Below, piece by piece: positions 18,430 to 28,005 of a DNA stretch of 64,000 nt. The notes below the pieces were generated by a model. It was not told the DNA's origin, made no database searches, and saw only the letters and a list, made by a program, of their open reading frames with translations. Origin of the DNA: Neoluteolibacter marinus (lineage in GTDB: Bacteria > Verrucomicrobiota > Verrucomicrobiia > Verrucomicrobiales > Akkermansiaceae); NCBI RefSeq assembly GCF_014904755.1, contig NZ_JACZFQ010000095.1, forward strand, positions 124,001-188,000, in the 5' to 3' direction. Position 1 is the stretch's first letter, and the number at the start of each line of letters is the position of its first letter. The translations under genes and the position numbers were made by a program.

Positions 18430-21400
18430 TCAGGGGGCAAGCTCCACGCCCACGCGGAGGAAGCCCTTGCCGGAGAGACCTTCGGAAGCGTCCAGCTTGA
18501 AGGTGTGGTATTCCCACTCCGTGCCGGCGAGCGATGGCAGGCCGCTGGCGGTTTCAGAGACCGAGACGTGAGACACCGCGGCGTCGAAGTCATCCAAGCC
18601 GAGGGATCCTTCGATACGATAGACGACGCCGTCCACCGTGGCGGTCTGGCTGCCACCGTCCGGGCCGAAGGTGGCACCGTCCCGGACCGCAACCACCAAG
18701 GTCAGTTCTTCGCCCGCAGGGCTGCTCGCATCCTGGATCAGCGCTCGCTGCTGCCCGGGATCCGACGCGTCCGTGGGGTCGCCGTGAAGCGCGAACTCCA
18801 CGGCGTTGATCGTCCCGTCCTTGTCGGGATCCGCGTCCGGCAGCGCATCGGCTCCGGACAAGCCGTAACCCGCCGCCCAGCTATCGTAGGCGGAAACCGT
18901 TGCCAGTTCGGTCACGTTGAGCAGGCCGTCGCCGAGGATGGCCGCGGAGGTGAAGTCCGCCCCGACGGAATCCAGGCTGCCCCAGGTGCCGACCGCGGCA
19001 GGCACGCCGTCGATGACCAGCGACCGCACCGTGTCGGTGTCCGCCGTGGCCAGTTCAAGCGTGGCACCGCCCGCGATGGTCACGTCCGCGGTGTCCGGTA
19101 AGGTCGCGTAGTACATCAACAGGTTGCCGCCGAGCACCCGGGTGTTCCCGCTGTAGTCATTCTCGTAGCCATCCAGTTCGAGCGTACCGGCGCCGAGCTT
19201 GGTGAGCCCGCCGTCGACCGCCGCGTCGCCGGGGATGTCGGAATGCCGGAGGTCCTGATAGACCGCGACGTCGTTGCCATTGGTGTCGATCACCGCGCCG
19301 CCGTCGCGGACGTTCACCCGGGTCAGGCCCTGCATGAAGCTGAGCAGGGTCTCGCTCGACTTCAGGGTGCCGCCGTTGAAGTTGAAGGTCGAAGTGCCGG
19401 GCGAGAAGGTCGAACCGATGCGGCTCAGCAGCAAGGTGCCGCCGTTGAGGTTCAGGGTGGCATTATCGGTCTCCGTGGCGGCCATGATGATGCCGTAATA
19501 GAAGCCTCCGATGTTGCTGCCGCCCGTGCTGTTGGTCGCGTTCACGGTCCCGCCGTTGATGGTGAGGATGCCGGTGCTGCCCTGCTCGGCGATCACGGTG
19601 TTGCGCGAGACACCCGGGGCACCGCTGGCATTGAAGATGCCGCCATCGACGATATACTCCCCGGTCAGTCCCGGGCTGCGGCCGATGACCGAGTAGGAGC
19701 CGCTGTTCATCGCCCCGCCGGTCTGATGGAAGGTCCCGTCGTGGACGAAGAAGTTCTGGTTAGCCGCTACGGTCAGGGCGCCGTCGGCCAGTGTGAAGGT
19801 ACCGGTGTCAAACTTGTTGAACTGCCCGACCGCCGCGGAACCGGAGAAGGTGAGGTCACCGCCGCCCTGAAGATTCAGCGTCTGGTTCCCGCTGATGTCC
19901 CCGCCGTAGCTCTTGGGTGCGCTGGTATCCAGCGTGAGCGGCCCGCCGGCCACCGAGATGTCGCCGGTGAAGCTCTGGGCCGAGAGATCCACGGTGAGCG
20001 TGTTGGTGCCGACCTTTGCCAGGGCGATGCCGCTGCCGATGTTGGTGGCGCTGCCGATATCGGTGGCAAGGATCGTATTCCCGCCGCCGGTGTCGAAGGT
20101 CACGAAGGTTCCGGGGGCGAAATCCGCGGCACCCATCAGCGCCAGGAAATCCGTCTCTCCGACATAGGCCCCGCCATAGCGGACCCCATAGCCGGCGCCT
20201 GCGGCCACCGTGACCTTTTCCGGCGCGGGAATCGCGCCCAGCACGTTCGCGATCAGGTGACCGCCTTCAATCGTCGTGTCCCCGGTATAGGTGTTGGTTC
20301 CCGCAAGGCCGAGGAAACCGTTGCCCTTCTTGGTCAACCCGCCGTTGCCCGATCCCGAGACCAGGTTGGTGGCGATGGTGGCGTTGAAGCCATTGGTGTC
20401 GACGATCGCCCCGCCGCCGTTGACCACGGGGTCGAGGTTGCCGCCGAAGTAGTTGGGAGTGCTCGACAGCGAACGCAGGGTGCCGCCGTCGAAGTTGAAG
20501 GTGGCGTTGCCCGCGCCCTTGGTGATCAGCTGGCCGTTGATGCTGAAGGTTCCGCCGGCGAGCAGGTTCACCGTGCCCGTCTGGTTGGCGGAGTTGGTGA
20601 GTTTCACCTGCGATCCGCTGTTGTGATTGTAGCTGCCGGTGCCGGACAGGGTCAGGATCCCGGAAGACGAGGTGGTCTGGTTGCCGTTGTAGCCCGTGCC
20701 GATGTTCAGCGGACCGGAGTTCACGTTCACACTGCCCGAGCTGATATTGAGGGTCCCGGTGGCGCCGGTGTTCGTTCCGAGGAACAGCGCCGTGGTCCCG
20801 GCGGCCAAGGTCAGGTTCCCCCCTGCGACGTTGACGGTGCCGTTGACCCCGTCCCCCACCCCGACGTAATCGCCGCTGGTCGTGAACGTGCCGCTCGTCA
20901 AGGTGAGCATGCTGGAGGTCGTCCCGGCTCCCACCCCGATGATGAACTTCTTGATAGCGAATGCCGGCGACGAAAGGTTCACGCGCGCCCCGGACACCGA
21001 GAAATTCCTGCCGGTCCCGGAATAGTCTCCGCTCAGGTTCAAGCTGCCCGTTCCCGCGATGATCACGTTGCCCGCGGTGGCGGTGATCGGGGCCGAAATT
21101 GCCGCGGTCACCCCGTCCGCGACGGTGAGGGTGTTGGCTGCCGTGTTGTTCAGCGTCAGGGACCCGCCTTCGATCGTGTAGCCATCGGAAAGGAAGCTCA
21201 GGTCATTGGCGGTGACCCCGCCCGCAGGAATGACGACGTTCCCGCCGGTGCCGGGGAAGATGGCGTCATTGTCAGTACCCGCGCCCGGCCAGGCGGAGTC
21301 GCTGCCGGCTGTCTCCGAGCTGTCCCAGTTGACGGAAGTGGTGGTGTCCCAGGTGCCGGCACCGCCATCGGCATCCGGGGTGAGGTCGGAACCATCCCAA

Positions 21401-21480
21401 TAGAGCGGGACGGCGACCGCCGGAGCGGCGCTGAAGCAAGTAACGGCGGCAAGAGCCAGGAGGGACCGGCGATGAGTCAT
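18430..21480 (-). CDS. secreted autotransporter-associated beta-strand repeat protein
   Basis: The 1016-residue product starts at the ATG at 21480 (M-T-H-R-R-S-L-L-A-L). It has a signal peptide ending near A-V-A; alternative in-frame starts lie at 21495 and 21510 (TTG). The body is low-complexity Gly/Thr/Ser/Asn beta-helix sequence. Recognisable autotransporter-associated repeats include G-G-L-T-K-K-G-N-G-F-L-G-L-A-G and G-G-L-T-K-L-G-A-G-T-L-E-L-D-G. The C-terminal 150 residues contain a D-P-D-K-D-G-T-I-N type-3-like calcium motif and a compact domain instead of a transporter barrel. Similar giant repeat proteins are abundant in Verrucomicrobia and are thought to be exported or cell-surface. 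A terminator lies 12 bases past the stop. Confidence 0.85.
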   Translation of the reverse strand: MTHRRSLLALAAVTCFSAAPAVAVPLYWDGSDLTPDADGGAGTWDTTTSVNWDSSETAGSDSAWPGAGTDNDAIFPGTGGNVVIPAGGVTANDLSFLSDGYTIEGGSLTLNNTAANTLTVADGVTAAISAPITATAGNVIIAGTGSLNLSGDYSGTGRNFSVSGARVNLSSPAFAIKKFIIGVGAGTTSSMLTLTSGTFTTSGDYVGVGDGVNGTVNVAGGNLTLAAGTTALFLGTNTGATGTLNISSGSVNVNSGPLNIGTGYNGNQTTSSSGILTLSGTGSYNHNSGSQVKLTNSANQTGTVNLLAGGTFSINGQLITKGAGNATFNFDGGTLRSLSSTPNYFGGNLDPVVNGGGAIVDTNGFNATIATNLVSGSGNGGLTKKGNGFLGLAGTNTYTGDTTIEGGHLIANVLGAIPAPEKVTVAAGAGYGVRYGGAYVGETDFLALMGAADFAPGTFVTFDTGGGNTILATDIGSATNIGSGIALAKVGTNTLTVDLSAQSFTGDISVAGGPLTLDTSAPKSYGGDISGNQTLNLQGGGDLTFSGSAAVGQFNKFDTGTFTLADGALTVAANQNFFVHDGTFHQTGGAMNSGSYSVIGRSPGLTGEYIVDGGIFNASGAPGVSRNTVIAEQGSTGILTINGGTVNATNSTGGSNIGGFYYGIIMAATETDNATLNLNGGTLLLSRIGSTFSPGTSTFNFNGGTLKSSETLLSFMQGLTRVNVRDGGAVIDTNGNDVAVYQDLRHSDIPGDAAVDGGLTKLGAGTLELDGYENDYSGNTRVLGGNLLMYYATLPDTADVTIAGGATLELATADTDTVRSLVIDGVPAAVGTWGSLDSVGADFTSAAILGDGLLNVTELATVSAYDSWAAGYGLSGADALPDADPDKDGTINAVEFALHGDPTDASDPGQQRALIQDASSPAGEELTLVVAVRDGATFGPDGGSQTATVDGVVYRIEGSLGLDDFDAAVSHVSVSETASGLPSLAGTEWEYHTFKLDASEGLSGKGFLRVGVELAP

Positions 21481-21690
21481 GGGTTCTGATATCATGGATT
21501 GAGGGTTCAATGATCGGGAGGCATCCCGGCCTCCACGGATCGCGCAAGGAACGTCCCGCCTATCAACCCTGTTTCAACATTCTGGAAATTTGTCTGACAG
21601 CAATTTGGCGGACCTCGATTCCACCGCTCCCCCCGGTCCGTGTTTTTCCCTTCCCAAGGGCCGGGGACCTGCTCCGTTGAACGGGTGTCA

Positions 21691-22446
21691 ATGCGACTGC
21701 CCTCCACCTCCGACCGGCTCGCCACCCGCGAGCGGCCGACCGGCCACCCGGTGATGAAACAGCGCTGGTCGCGCATCTTGTTCCTGCACTGGCAGGTCGA
21801 TCCAGCGCTCTTGCAAGTCCTGCTGCCGCCGGGTCTCCACCTTGACCTCCACGAGGGCAAGGCATGGTTGGGGATCGTTCCCTTCTACATGGAGCGAATC
21901 CGCCCGGTCTACCTGCCGCCCGTCCCCGGAGTCTCCTGGTTCCTCGAACTCAATGTCCGGACCTATGTCCATGATGATGCCGGGGTGCCGGGTGTTTGGT
22001 TCTTTTCCCTCGATTGCAATCAACCGCTCGCGGTGGAGCTGGCTCGTCGCGCCTTTCACCTTCCCTATCAGCATGCCCGGATGAGCTGCCGCTCCCTCGG
22101 ATCGGTCACCGAGTATGATTGCCGGCGACGCTCCATGGATGCCACCGCCCGGTATCGATATGGTCCTGTCGGACCGGCTTCCGAGGCGGCTCCCGGCACC
22201 TTGGAGTTCTTTCTCGCAGAGCGCTATGTCCTCTACTCGAGCGGCGCGGACGGCTCGCTCCACGAGGGACGGGTCCATCACGCCCCCTATCGCGTTGCCC
22301 CGGCACATTGTGATCCCTGGTCCACGCTGCCCGCGATGTGGAACGGTCTGCCCACGATCGAGGGTCCACCCCGGTCCGTCCTGTGGGCGGGCCAGGTCGA
22401 TGTCGATGTCTTCGCTCTGAAGAAGCTCAGGACACCGGTGTCTTGA
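21691..22446 (+). CDS. DUF2071 family protein
   Basis: The 251-residue product has the DUF2071 (YqjF-like) pattern. Early on comes L-F-L-H-W-Q-V-D-P-A-L-L-Q-V-L-L-P-P-G-L, then W-L-G-I-V-P-F-Y-M, F-L-E-L-N-V-R-T-Y-V, G-V-W-F-F-S-L-D and a late F-L-A-E-R-Y. No enzymatic activity is established for the family. The start at 21691 fits the conserved N-terminus better than the upstream in-frame start at 21640. Its last 20 bases overlap the 3' end of the convergent hpt gene. No signal peptide or membrane helix is evident. Confidence 0.85.
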   Translation: MRLPSTSDRLATRERPTGHPVMKQRWSRILFLHWQVDPALLQVLLPPGLHLDLHEGKAWLGIVPFYMERIRPVYLPPVPGVSWFLELNVRTYVHDDAGVPGVWFFSLDCNQPLAVELARRAFHLPYQHARMSCRSLGSVTEYDCRRRSMDATARYRYGPVGPASEAAPGTLEFFLAERYVLYSSGADGSLHEGRVHHAPYRVAPAHCDPWSTLPAMWNGLPTIEGPPRSVLWAGQVDVDVFALKKLRTPVS

Positions 22447-22972
22447 GCACGCCGACGTAGGGCAAATTGCGGTAGCGTCCCTGATAGTCCAGGCCGTAGC
22501 CCACCACGAATTCATCCGCGATATAGAAGCCCACGTAGTCCGCGGCCACGTCCTCGGCGTGCGGCTTGTCCTTCGCGAGCAAGACCCCGGTTTTCACCTC
22601 CGTCGCCCCTTCCTCGAGAAGGCGATCGACCACGGCCTTCAAGGTCCGGCCGGTGTCGAGGATATCATCCAGCAGGAGCACCTTTCGTCCCTTCACTTCA
22701 GGCAGCTTGTGATCGAGGAAGCTCACCACACCGCTGCTTTCGGTGCCGCCGTGGTAGCTGGCGACGTTCACGCACTCGATCTCGAGCATCCGCGGAACCC
22801 GCCGCAGCAGATCGGCCGCGAAGACGAAAGCACCCTTGAGAAGAACGACCACCACCAGCACCTCGCCCGGGAAGTCCTGGCGGATCTCCTTGGCCATGAC
22901 GTCGAGGCGCTTGTGGATCACCTGTTCGTCGACCAGCACGCGATCAATGTCGTCTTCCATGCCGCGAAGCAT
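22427..22972 (-). CDS. hpt: hypoxanthine phosphoribosyltransferase
   Basis: The 181-residue enzyme salvages hypoxanthine (and probably guanine) to IMP/GMP with PRPP. The PRPP-binding motif V-L-L-L-D-D-I-L-D-T-G-R-T-L is near residue 100. Also present are V-L-L-K-G-A-F-V-F near 42 and the late F-V-V-G-Y-G-L-D-Y, which stacks on the purine. An ATG four codons in (22960) is an alternative start. It is followed convergently by the DUF2071 gene with a 20-base overlap. Confidence 0.94.
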   Translation of the reverse strand: MLRGMEDDIDRVLVDEQVIHKRLDVMAKEIRQDFPGEVLVVVVLLKGAFVFAADLLRRVPRMLEIECVNVASYHGGTESSGVVSFLDHKLPEVKGRKVLLLDDILDTGRTLKAVVDRLLEEGATEVKTGVLLAKDKPHAEDVAADYVGFYIADEFVVGYGLDYQGRYRNLPYVGVLKTPVS

Positions 22973-23005
22973 CCGCGTTTCCCGGCCCGCCGATCAAGCG
23001 GCAAG

Positions 23006-23356
23006 TCAGGGTTCGTCGCGCTCGATGCGGTAGACCTTCTCGCCGTGCCGGTGCAGGTTGAGACGATCCATCGCCTTGAGCTCGAGGAATTCGTGATCCT
23101 CCTTCAACGCCCGCAACTCGGTCTCACGGAACTCCTTTTCGGCGAGGATTTGCTCCTCCGCGGCCAGGGTCTGGGCCAGCTTGAATTTCAAGTCGGCCAG
23201 CCGCTTCTTCTGCGGGAGTGCCGAGGCGACCACCGCCAGACTGAGGATCAGGGCCATCAGCGCGAAGATGATGCGATTGACCGTGCAAATCACCCGCGTC
23301 TGGGCTTCCAGTCGCTTCAATTTCACCTCTTTCGCTCGTTTTCGGGGGGCGGCCAT
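23006..23356 (-). CDS. FtsB/DivIC-type septum formation initiator protein
   Basis: The 116-residue protein has a short basic cytoplasmic N-terminus, one membrane helix (about residues 27-47), then a Glu/Leu/Lys-rich coiled coil with heptad spacing (about 50-95). This is the architecture of FtsB/DivIC division proteins, which pair with FtsL and FtsQ at the septum. Sequence identity to named members cannot be judged by eye, so the symbol is left blank. It lies 33 bases upstream of hpt on the same strand. Confidence 0.75.
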   Translation of the reverse strand: MAAPRKRAKEVKLKRLEAQTRVICTVNRIIFALMALILSLAVVASALPQKKRLADLKFKLAQTLAAEEQILAEKEFRETELRALKEDHEFLELKAMDRLNLHRHGEKVYRIERDEP

Positions 23357-23519
23357 TTGCTGGGCGATTTAGTTAGCATTCCCGAAGGATTCCGGACAGG
23401 AAAAAATCATCACGCCTGCCGACGGGCATCCCGTCGCAAAGAACCGGCATCCCTTGCTGTTGCGGGGTCCGCGGTTGACCTCGGGAGGGCACGGGGCTTA
23501 CACCAGTCATCAGTTACCC

Positions 23520-24512
23520 ATGAAAGACCCCATCACCGTCTCCGTGACCGGCGCTGCCGGCCAAATCGGCTATGCCCTCTTGTTCCGCATCGCATCCGGC
23601 GCCGTCTTCGGTCCCGACCAACCGGTGAACCTCCGCCTGATCGAGATCGAGCCCGCCCTACCGGCGCTCGAAGGCGTGGTGATGGAACTCGACGACTGCG
23701 CCTTCCCGCTGCTGCGCGAGGTCGTGCCGACCGCGAACCTCGACGAGGGCTTCCGCGGCACCAACTGGTCGCTGCTGGTGGGCTCGGTGCCGCGCAAGGC
23801 GGGCATGGAGCGCAGCGACCTGCTCGGGATCAACGGCAAGATTTTCACCGGCCAGGGCCAGGCGATCGCCCGGAACGCCGCTTCCGACGTCCGCACCTTG
23901 GTGGTGGGGAATCCCTGCAACACCAACGCGCTGATCTGCATGGCCAACGCCGACGGGGTTCCCAACGAGCGCTTCTTCGCGATGACCCGTCTCGATGAGA
24001 ACCGCGCCAAGAGCCAGCTCGCGAAGAAGGCCGGTGCCCATCACTCGGACGTCACCAACCTCTGCATCTGGGGCAACCATTCCGCCACCCAGTATCCCGA
24101 CTTCACCAATGCCAAAATCGGCGGCAAGCCGGTGACGGACGTGATCAGCGACCGCGCCTGGCTCGAGGGCGAGTTCATCTCCACCGTCCAACAGCGCGGT
24201 GCCGCGATCATCAAGGCCCGTGGCGCCTCGTCCGCGGCCTCGGCGGCCAACGCCGCCATCGACACCGTGGTGAGCCTTGTCAACCCGACCCCGGATGGCG
24301 ACTGGCACAGCGTCGCGGTCTACTCGGACGGCACCCACTACGGGATTGCCAAGGGGATCATGGCTTCGATGCCGATCCGCACCAAGGCCGATGGTTCTTG
24401 GGAAGTCATCGACGGCGTGCCCGTTGACGCGTTCAGCCAAGGCAAGATCGACGCCACCATCAACGAGCTGCTCGAAGAGCGCGAAGCCGTGAAGGATCTG
24501 ATCCCGGCCTGA
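23520..24512 (+). CDS. mdh: malate dehydrogenase
   Basis: The 330-residue enzyme interconverts malate and oxaloacetate with NAD in the TCA cycle. It starts at the ATG at 23520 ([17 protein letters not shown]). The Rossmann G-A-A-G-Q-I-G, the substrate-Arg region M-T-R-L-D-E-N-R-A and the catalytic His in W-G-N-H-S-A-T-Q mark the cytosolic-type MDH subgroup. The in-frame extension back to 23454 is not conserved-looking. A terminator follows 18 bases after the stop, so it is probably monocistronic. Confidence 0.95.
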   Translation: MKDPITVSVTGAAGQIGYALLFRIASGAVFGPDQPVNLRLIEIEPALPALEGVVMELDDCAFPLLREVVPTANLDEGFRGTNWSLLVGSVPRKAGMERSDLLGINGKIFTGQGQAIARNAASDVRTLVVGNPCNTNALICMANADGVPNERFFAMTRLDENRAKSQLAKKAGAHHSDVTNLCIWGNHSATQYPDFTNAKIGGKPVTDVISDRAWLEGEFISTVQQRGAAIIKARGASSAASAANAAIDTVVSLVNPTPDGDWHSVAVYSDGTHYGIAKGIMASMPIRTKADGSWEVIDGVPVDAFSQGKIDATINELLEEREAVKDLIPA

Positions 24513-24530
24513 GTCCTGTTCCTGCTCCGG

Positions 24531-24559
24531 AAGCCGCGGGTGCTCCCCGCGGCTTTTTT
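24531..24559 (+). terminator. rho-independent terminator after mdh
   Basis: A perfect 10-bp stem, AAGCCGCGGG paired with CCCGCGGCTT, closes a 5-base loop and is followed by six T residues on the plus strand. It begins 18 bases after the mdh stop. Confidence 0.9.
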
Positions 24560-24649
24560 GTTGCCCGGACGATGCGTTGGGCTCGCAGGAACACTCACGA
24601 CCGACACGCCGCTTGCATGCGGGGGCCGCTTTCCTACAGTTCGCCGCGG

Positions 24650-25432
24650 ATGTCCCAGACGCTTGTCATCGCCGGCCGCGAATTCAACTCCCGCCTCTTC
24701 ACGGGGACCGGGAAATTCTCATCGAACGAGTCGATGCGCGACGCGCTCGCCGCGTCCGGAACCGAGATCGTCACCGTGGCCCTGCGCCGCGCCGATTTGA
24801 CGGGCACTTCCGATCCCTACGCGAACATTCTCGATTACATCGATCCCGAAAAATATCTCCTGCTGCCTAACACCAGTGGCGCGATGAATGCCGAAGAAGC
24901 GGTGCGCCTCGCCCGCCTCGCCGCTGCGGCCGGCTTGCCGAAGTGGGTGAAACTCGAGATTCATCCGGATCCGACCTACCTCCTCCCCGACCCGATCGAG
25001 ACCCTCAAGGCCGCCGAGATCCTGGTGAAGGAAGGCTTCACGGTGCTGCCTTACATCAACGCCGACCCGGTGCTGGCCAAGCGACTGCAGGAAGCCGGCA
25101 CCGCGACGGTGATGCCGCTGGGCGCTCCCATCGGTTCCAACCGGGGTGTCGCCACCCGCGACCAGATCCGGATCATCGTCGAGCAGGCGATCGTGCCGGT
25201 CGTCGTCGACGCCGGTCTCGGTGCCCCGAGCCACGCCGCGGAGGCAATGGAGCTCGGCGCCGATGCCGTATTGATCAACACCGCGATCGCCATCGCCGCG
25301 GATCCCGTGCGGATGGCCATCGCCTTCAAAAAGGCGGTCGAGGCCGGACGCGAGGCCTACGAACTCGGCCTGCCCGAGCCCTCGGACGCGGCTTCCGCGA
25401 CCAGCCCGCTGACCGGTTTCCTCAACGCATGA
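24650..25432 (+). CDS. thiG: thiazole synthase ThiG
   Basis: The 260-residue TIM-barrel enzyme makes the thiazole phosphate of thiamine from 1-deoxyxylulose 5-phosphate, dehydroglycine and ThiS thiocarboxylate. The Schiff-base Lys is in W-V-K-L-E-I near residue 103. Other ThiG blocks are F-T-G-T-G-K-F near 18, [12 protein letters not shown] and [13 protein letters not shown]. The start at 24650 matches the conserved N-terminus. No thiS, thiF, thiH/thiO or TPP riboswitch is seen nearby. Its stop overlaps the next gene's ATG (ATGA). Confidence 0.94.
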   Translation: MSQTLVIAGREFNSRLFTGTGKFSSNESMRDALAASGTEIVTVALRRADLTGTSDPYANILDYIDPEKYLLLPNTSGAMNAEEAVRLARLAAAAGLPKWVKLEIHPDPTYLLPDPIETLKAAEILVKEGFTVLPYINADPVLAKRLQEAGTATVMPLGAPIGSNRGVATRDQIRIIVEQAIVPVVVDAGLGAPSHAAEAMELGADAVLINTAIAIAADPVRMAIAFKKAVEAGREAYELGLPEPSDAASATSPLTGFLNA

Positions 25433-26232
25433 GCGCACTGGTCGTCCTCGGACTGGTGCTCGCCCTGTTCATCGTCCTCCACCTGCTCGGGTGGAAGGGG
25501 GCCGAAACCGTCGGGAGGAAGCCCCGGATTTTACTCGGTGTCCTGACGCTGCTGCCATGCCTGCCGGGGCTCTGGTTCGCGTTCTACTATCTCCACTTCC
25601 TGCCGGAGCCGCCACTGCTCTACCAGCTGCGATCGCTTGCCTTCAGCGAGGGCTTCCTGTCCTTGTTCGGACTCGCCTGCGGGGTGTGGCGGAGCTTGTT
25701 GCCGAAACTTCTGAAACCCCTGCCCACCGCGGCCGGAGTCTTCCTGCTGGCGATCCCCTTCCTCAAGCCGGTGCTCCACAAGCTCGACACCTCGAGTCTC
25801 CGGGACGAGTGGCGGGACGGTGCGTGCATCCAGACCTCGGTCGTCACCTGCGGTCCCGCGGCGGCCGCCAGCATCTTGCGGGAACTCGGCGACACCGAGG
25901 TCACCGAGCGCGACCTCGCGGAAGAAGCCTGGACCTCCGACAGCGGCACCGAAGCCTGGCATCTCGCCCGGGCCTTGCGTCGACGTGGGTATCGCGTGCG
26001 GTTCCTCGCCCCCAAGGGGCTGCCCGATCCCTTGGACCTTCCCGGGATCATGGGCACCGGGAGCATCCGGGCGGGTCACTTCATCGCGGTTCTGGAACTC
26101 GGAAACGGGGAAATCCGCTACATGGATCCGCTCCGCGGGCGCGTTCATACCGACCTTGCAGACTTCCATCGCTGGAACGAGACCGAACCCTTCTTCATGT
26201 CGATCCAGCCCGGTCCGGAAATCGGACCTTAG
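25429..26232 (+). CDS. membrane-anchored C39-like (papain-fold) peptidase domain protein
   Basis: The 267-residue product has an N-terminal membrane part with about four hydrophobic segments (about residues 2-20, 36-55, 66-84 and 100-115). A C39-like peptidase domain follows from about 135. The catalytic Cys is in V-T-C-G-P-A-A-A near residue 142, the His in R-A-G-H-F-I-A-V-L, and the Asp in Y-M-D-P-L. C39 domains often trim leader peptides at double-Gly sites. No ABC exporter is fused here, so the substrate is unknown. Its start overlaps the thiG stop by four bases, which implies co-translation rather than a shared pathway. Confidence 0.75.
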   Translation: MSALVVLGLVLALFIVLHLLGWKGAETVGRKPRILLGVLTLLPCLPGLWFAFYYLHFLPEPPLLYQLRSLAFSEGFLSLFGLACGVWRSLLPKLLKPLPTAAGVFLLAIPFLKPVLHKLDTSSLRDEWRDGACIQTSVVTCGPAAAASILRELGDTEVTERDLAEEAWTSDSGTEAWHLARALRRRGYRVRFLAPKGLPDPLDLPGIMGTGSIRAGHFIAVLELGNGEIRYMDPLRGRVHTDLADFHRWNETEPFFMSIQPGPEIGP

Positions 26233-26278
26233 GACTATCGGGTTGCCGACCGGAGATTCGCGGCTTTGCTCCCCGGAG

Positions 26279-26932
26279 ATGTCGAAACTGATGTTGATCG
26301 GAGCCAGCGGACTGGTCGGGCAGGAAGTGCTGCATCTCGCCTTGGCCGATCCGCGGGTGAACCTCGTCGTCGCGCCGACCCGGAAGGCATTGCCCGCCCG
26401 ATCGAAACTGGAGAATCCCGTGATCGATTTCGACCAACTTCCCGCCGACGCGCCGTGGTGGGCGGTGGATGCGGTGATCTGCACCCTCGGCACGACCATC
26501 GGCAAAGCAGGCTCGCAGGAGGCCTTCCGCAAGGTCGATCACACTTATCCCCTCGCCTGTGGGCGACTGGCAAGGGATCGCGGCGCAACCGCCTTCGCCC
26601 TGAACTCTTCGCTCGGAGCCAATGCCGACTCGGGCAATTTCTACCTGCGCACCAAGGGCGAAGTTGAGCGGGATCTCGCCGCCCTCGGTTATGCCTCCCT
26701 CACCCTTGTCCGGCCGTCCGTGATCGGCGGCGAGCGCAATGAGTCCCGGCCCGCCGAGACACTCTCGAAAGTCCTCCTCAATCTCGTTCGACCCCTGGTT
26801 CCAAAGCGCTACCGGGTGGTGCCAGCGGTCGCAATCGCCGAGACTCTGTTAGAGTCGGCCTTGGCTGCAAAGGCCGGCACCACGGTGATCGAGTCGGAGG
26901 AAATCAGCGCGTCCACTCGCGGAGCACTTTGA
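26279..26932 (+). CDS. NAD(P)-binding Rossmann-fold protein (HTATIP2/NmrA-like)
   Basis: The 217-residue product starts at the ATG at 26279 with M-L-I-G-A-S-G-L-V-G-Q-E-V, the dinucleotide-binding motif of atypical short-chain dehydrogenases. Other family points are C-T-L-G-T-T-I-G-K-A-G, the Ser-rich N-S-S-L-G-A-N-A-D-S near 110 and Y-L-R-T-K-G-E-V-E-R, whose Y-x3-K carries the usual catalytic Tyr and Lys. A long upstream extension of the frame overlaps the peptidase gene and was not used. Substrate unknown; probably cytoplasmic. Confidence 0.85.
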   Translation: MSKLMLIGASGLVGQEVLHLALADPRVNLVVAPTRKALPARSKLENPVIDFDQLPADAPWWAVDAVICTLGTTIGKAGSQEAFRKVDHTYPLACGRLARDRGATAFALNSSLGANADSGNFYLRTKGEVERDLAALGYASLTLVRPSVIGGERNESRPAETLSKVLLNLVRPLVPKRYRVVPAVAIAETLLESALAAKAGTTVIESEEISASTRGAL

Positions 26933-27074
26933 GCCGAAGCCCCGCGCCCGATTCGCGACAAGGTACCCGGGATCCGGCAAGCTGCTTGGATGTGACTCAT
27001 CCCTTGGCGGATTTCTCACAATCGCAGGGCAAAACTGCCTTCCCGGTCGACCCCGCCGCCGCCAAGCTCCGCTC

Positions 27075-27995
27075 ATGAACCGCCGCCAATTCCTCGCCAC
27101 CGGCACCCTGGCCGGTGCCCCGACGCTGCTCCACTCGGCCGATGCCACCGCCCCCGCAACGAGCCGGCCCAACCGCATCGGCGTCTCGTCCTACTCCTTC
27201 TGGGGCTTCCGCCGCGAGGAGCTGCGCGACATTCCCACCTGCCTCGACCACGCCGCACGGATGGGCTTCGATGGCTTCGAGGTCCTGCAGCGCCAGCTCG
27301 TCTCAACCGACAACAGCGAGCTCCAGAAAATCAAGCGCCACGCCTTCGTCAACGGCCTCGACCTGATGGGCTACTCCACCCACCAGGGCTTCCTCTCGCC
27401 CGAGAAGGAAAAGCGCGACGCCCAGATTCAGCACACGATCGACTGCATCGAGCAGGCCTACGCACTCGGCATCCCCACCATGCGGGTCAACTCCGGCACC
27501 TGGGGCACTTCCAAGGACTTCGATGACCTGATGGCCAAGCGGGGCATCGAGGAACCGCTCGAAGGCTACACCGAGGAAGACGCCTATGGCTGGGTGATCG
27601 AGTCCTACCGCAAGATCCTTCCGGTTGCCGAAAGGTGCGGCGTGATCCTCGGGCTGGAGAACCACTGGGGACTCGGCGTGACTCCCGAAGGCGTGAAGCG
27701 GGTCGTCGATGCCATCGATTCGCCCTGGCTGCGCGTCACCCTCGACACCGGCAACTTCCTCGAGGATCCCTACGCGCGGCTGGCCCAGCTGGCACCCGAC
27801 ACGGTGCTGCTGCAGGCCAAGACCTACTTCGGCGGCGGCGTCTGGTACACCCTCGACCTCGACTACCCGCGGATCGCCGGGATCCTCAAGGACGCCGGTT
27901 TCCGCGGCTACGTCTCGCTCGAATTCGAGGGCAAGGAGAATCCGTTGACCGCCATTCCCAAGAGTCTCGACTTGCTGCGCGCGGCCTTCGCGTGA
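27075..27995 (+). CDS. Tat-exported sugar phosphate isomerase/epimerase-like TIM barrel
   Basis: The 306-residue product begins N-R-R-Q-F-L-A-T-G-T-L-A-G, a twin-arginine signal, so the folded protein is exported. The barrel keeps metal ligands: Glu in L-G-L-E-N-H-W, Asp-Thr-Gly-Asn in T-L-D-T-G-N-F and the late Glu in V-S-L-E-F-E-G. Exported members of this superfamily are common in Verrucomicrobia and Planctomycetes, and many have no proven substrate. A start at 27075 is chosen because it opens directly with the Tat motif. DUF2905 starts 10 bases after its stop. Confidence 0.85.
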   Translation: MNRRQFLATGTLAGAPTLLHSADATAPATSRPNRIGVSSYSFWGFRREELRDIPTCLDHAARMGFDGFEVLQRQLVSTDNSELQKIKRHAFVNGLDLMGYSTHQGFLSPEKEKRDAQIQHTIDCIEQAYALGIPTMRVNSGTWGTSKDFDDLMAKRGIEEPLEGYTEEDAYGWVIESYRKILPVAERCGVILGLENHWGLGVTPEGVKRVVDAIDSPWLRVTLDTGNFLEDPYARLAQLAPDTVLLQAKTYFGGGVWYTLDLDYPRIAGILKDAGFRGYVSLEFEGKENPLTAIPKSLDLLRAAFA

Positions 27996-28005
27996 AAGTG
28001 AGGCC

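Noticed and set aside
19243-21489. A 748-codon plus-strand frame
   Set aside because: Antisense to the beta-strand repeat protein; its Gly/Val/Ala-rich repeats mirror that gene's codons and no family is seen.
24513-24649. TPP riboswitch ahead of thiG
   Set aside because: The stretch holds the mdh terminator and no CTGAGA-type THI-box core was found.
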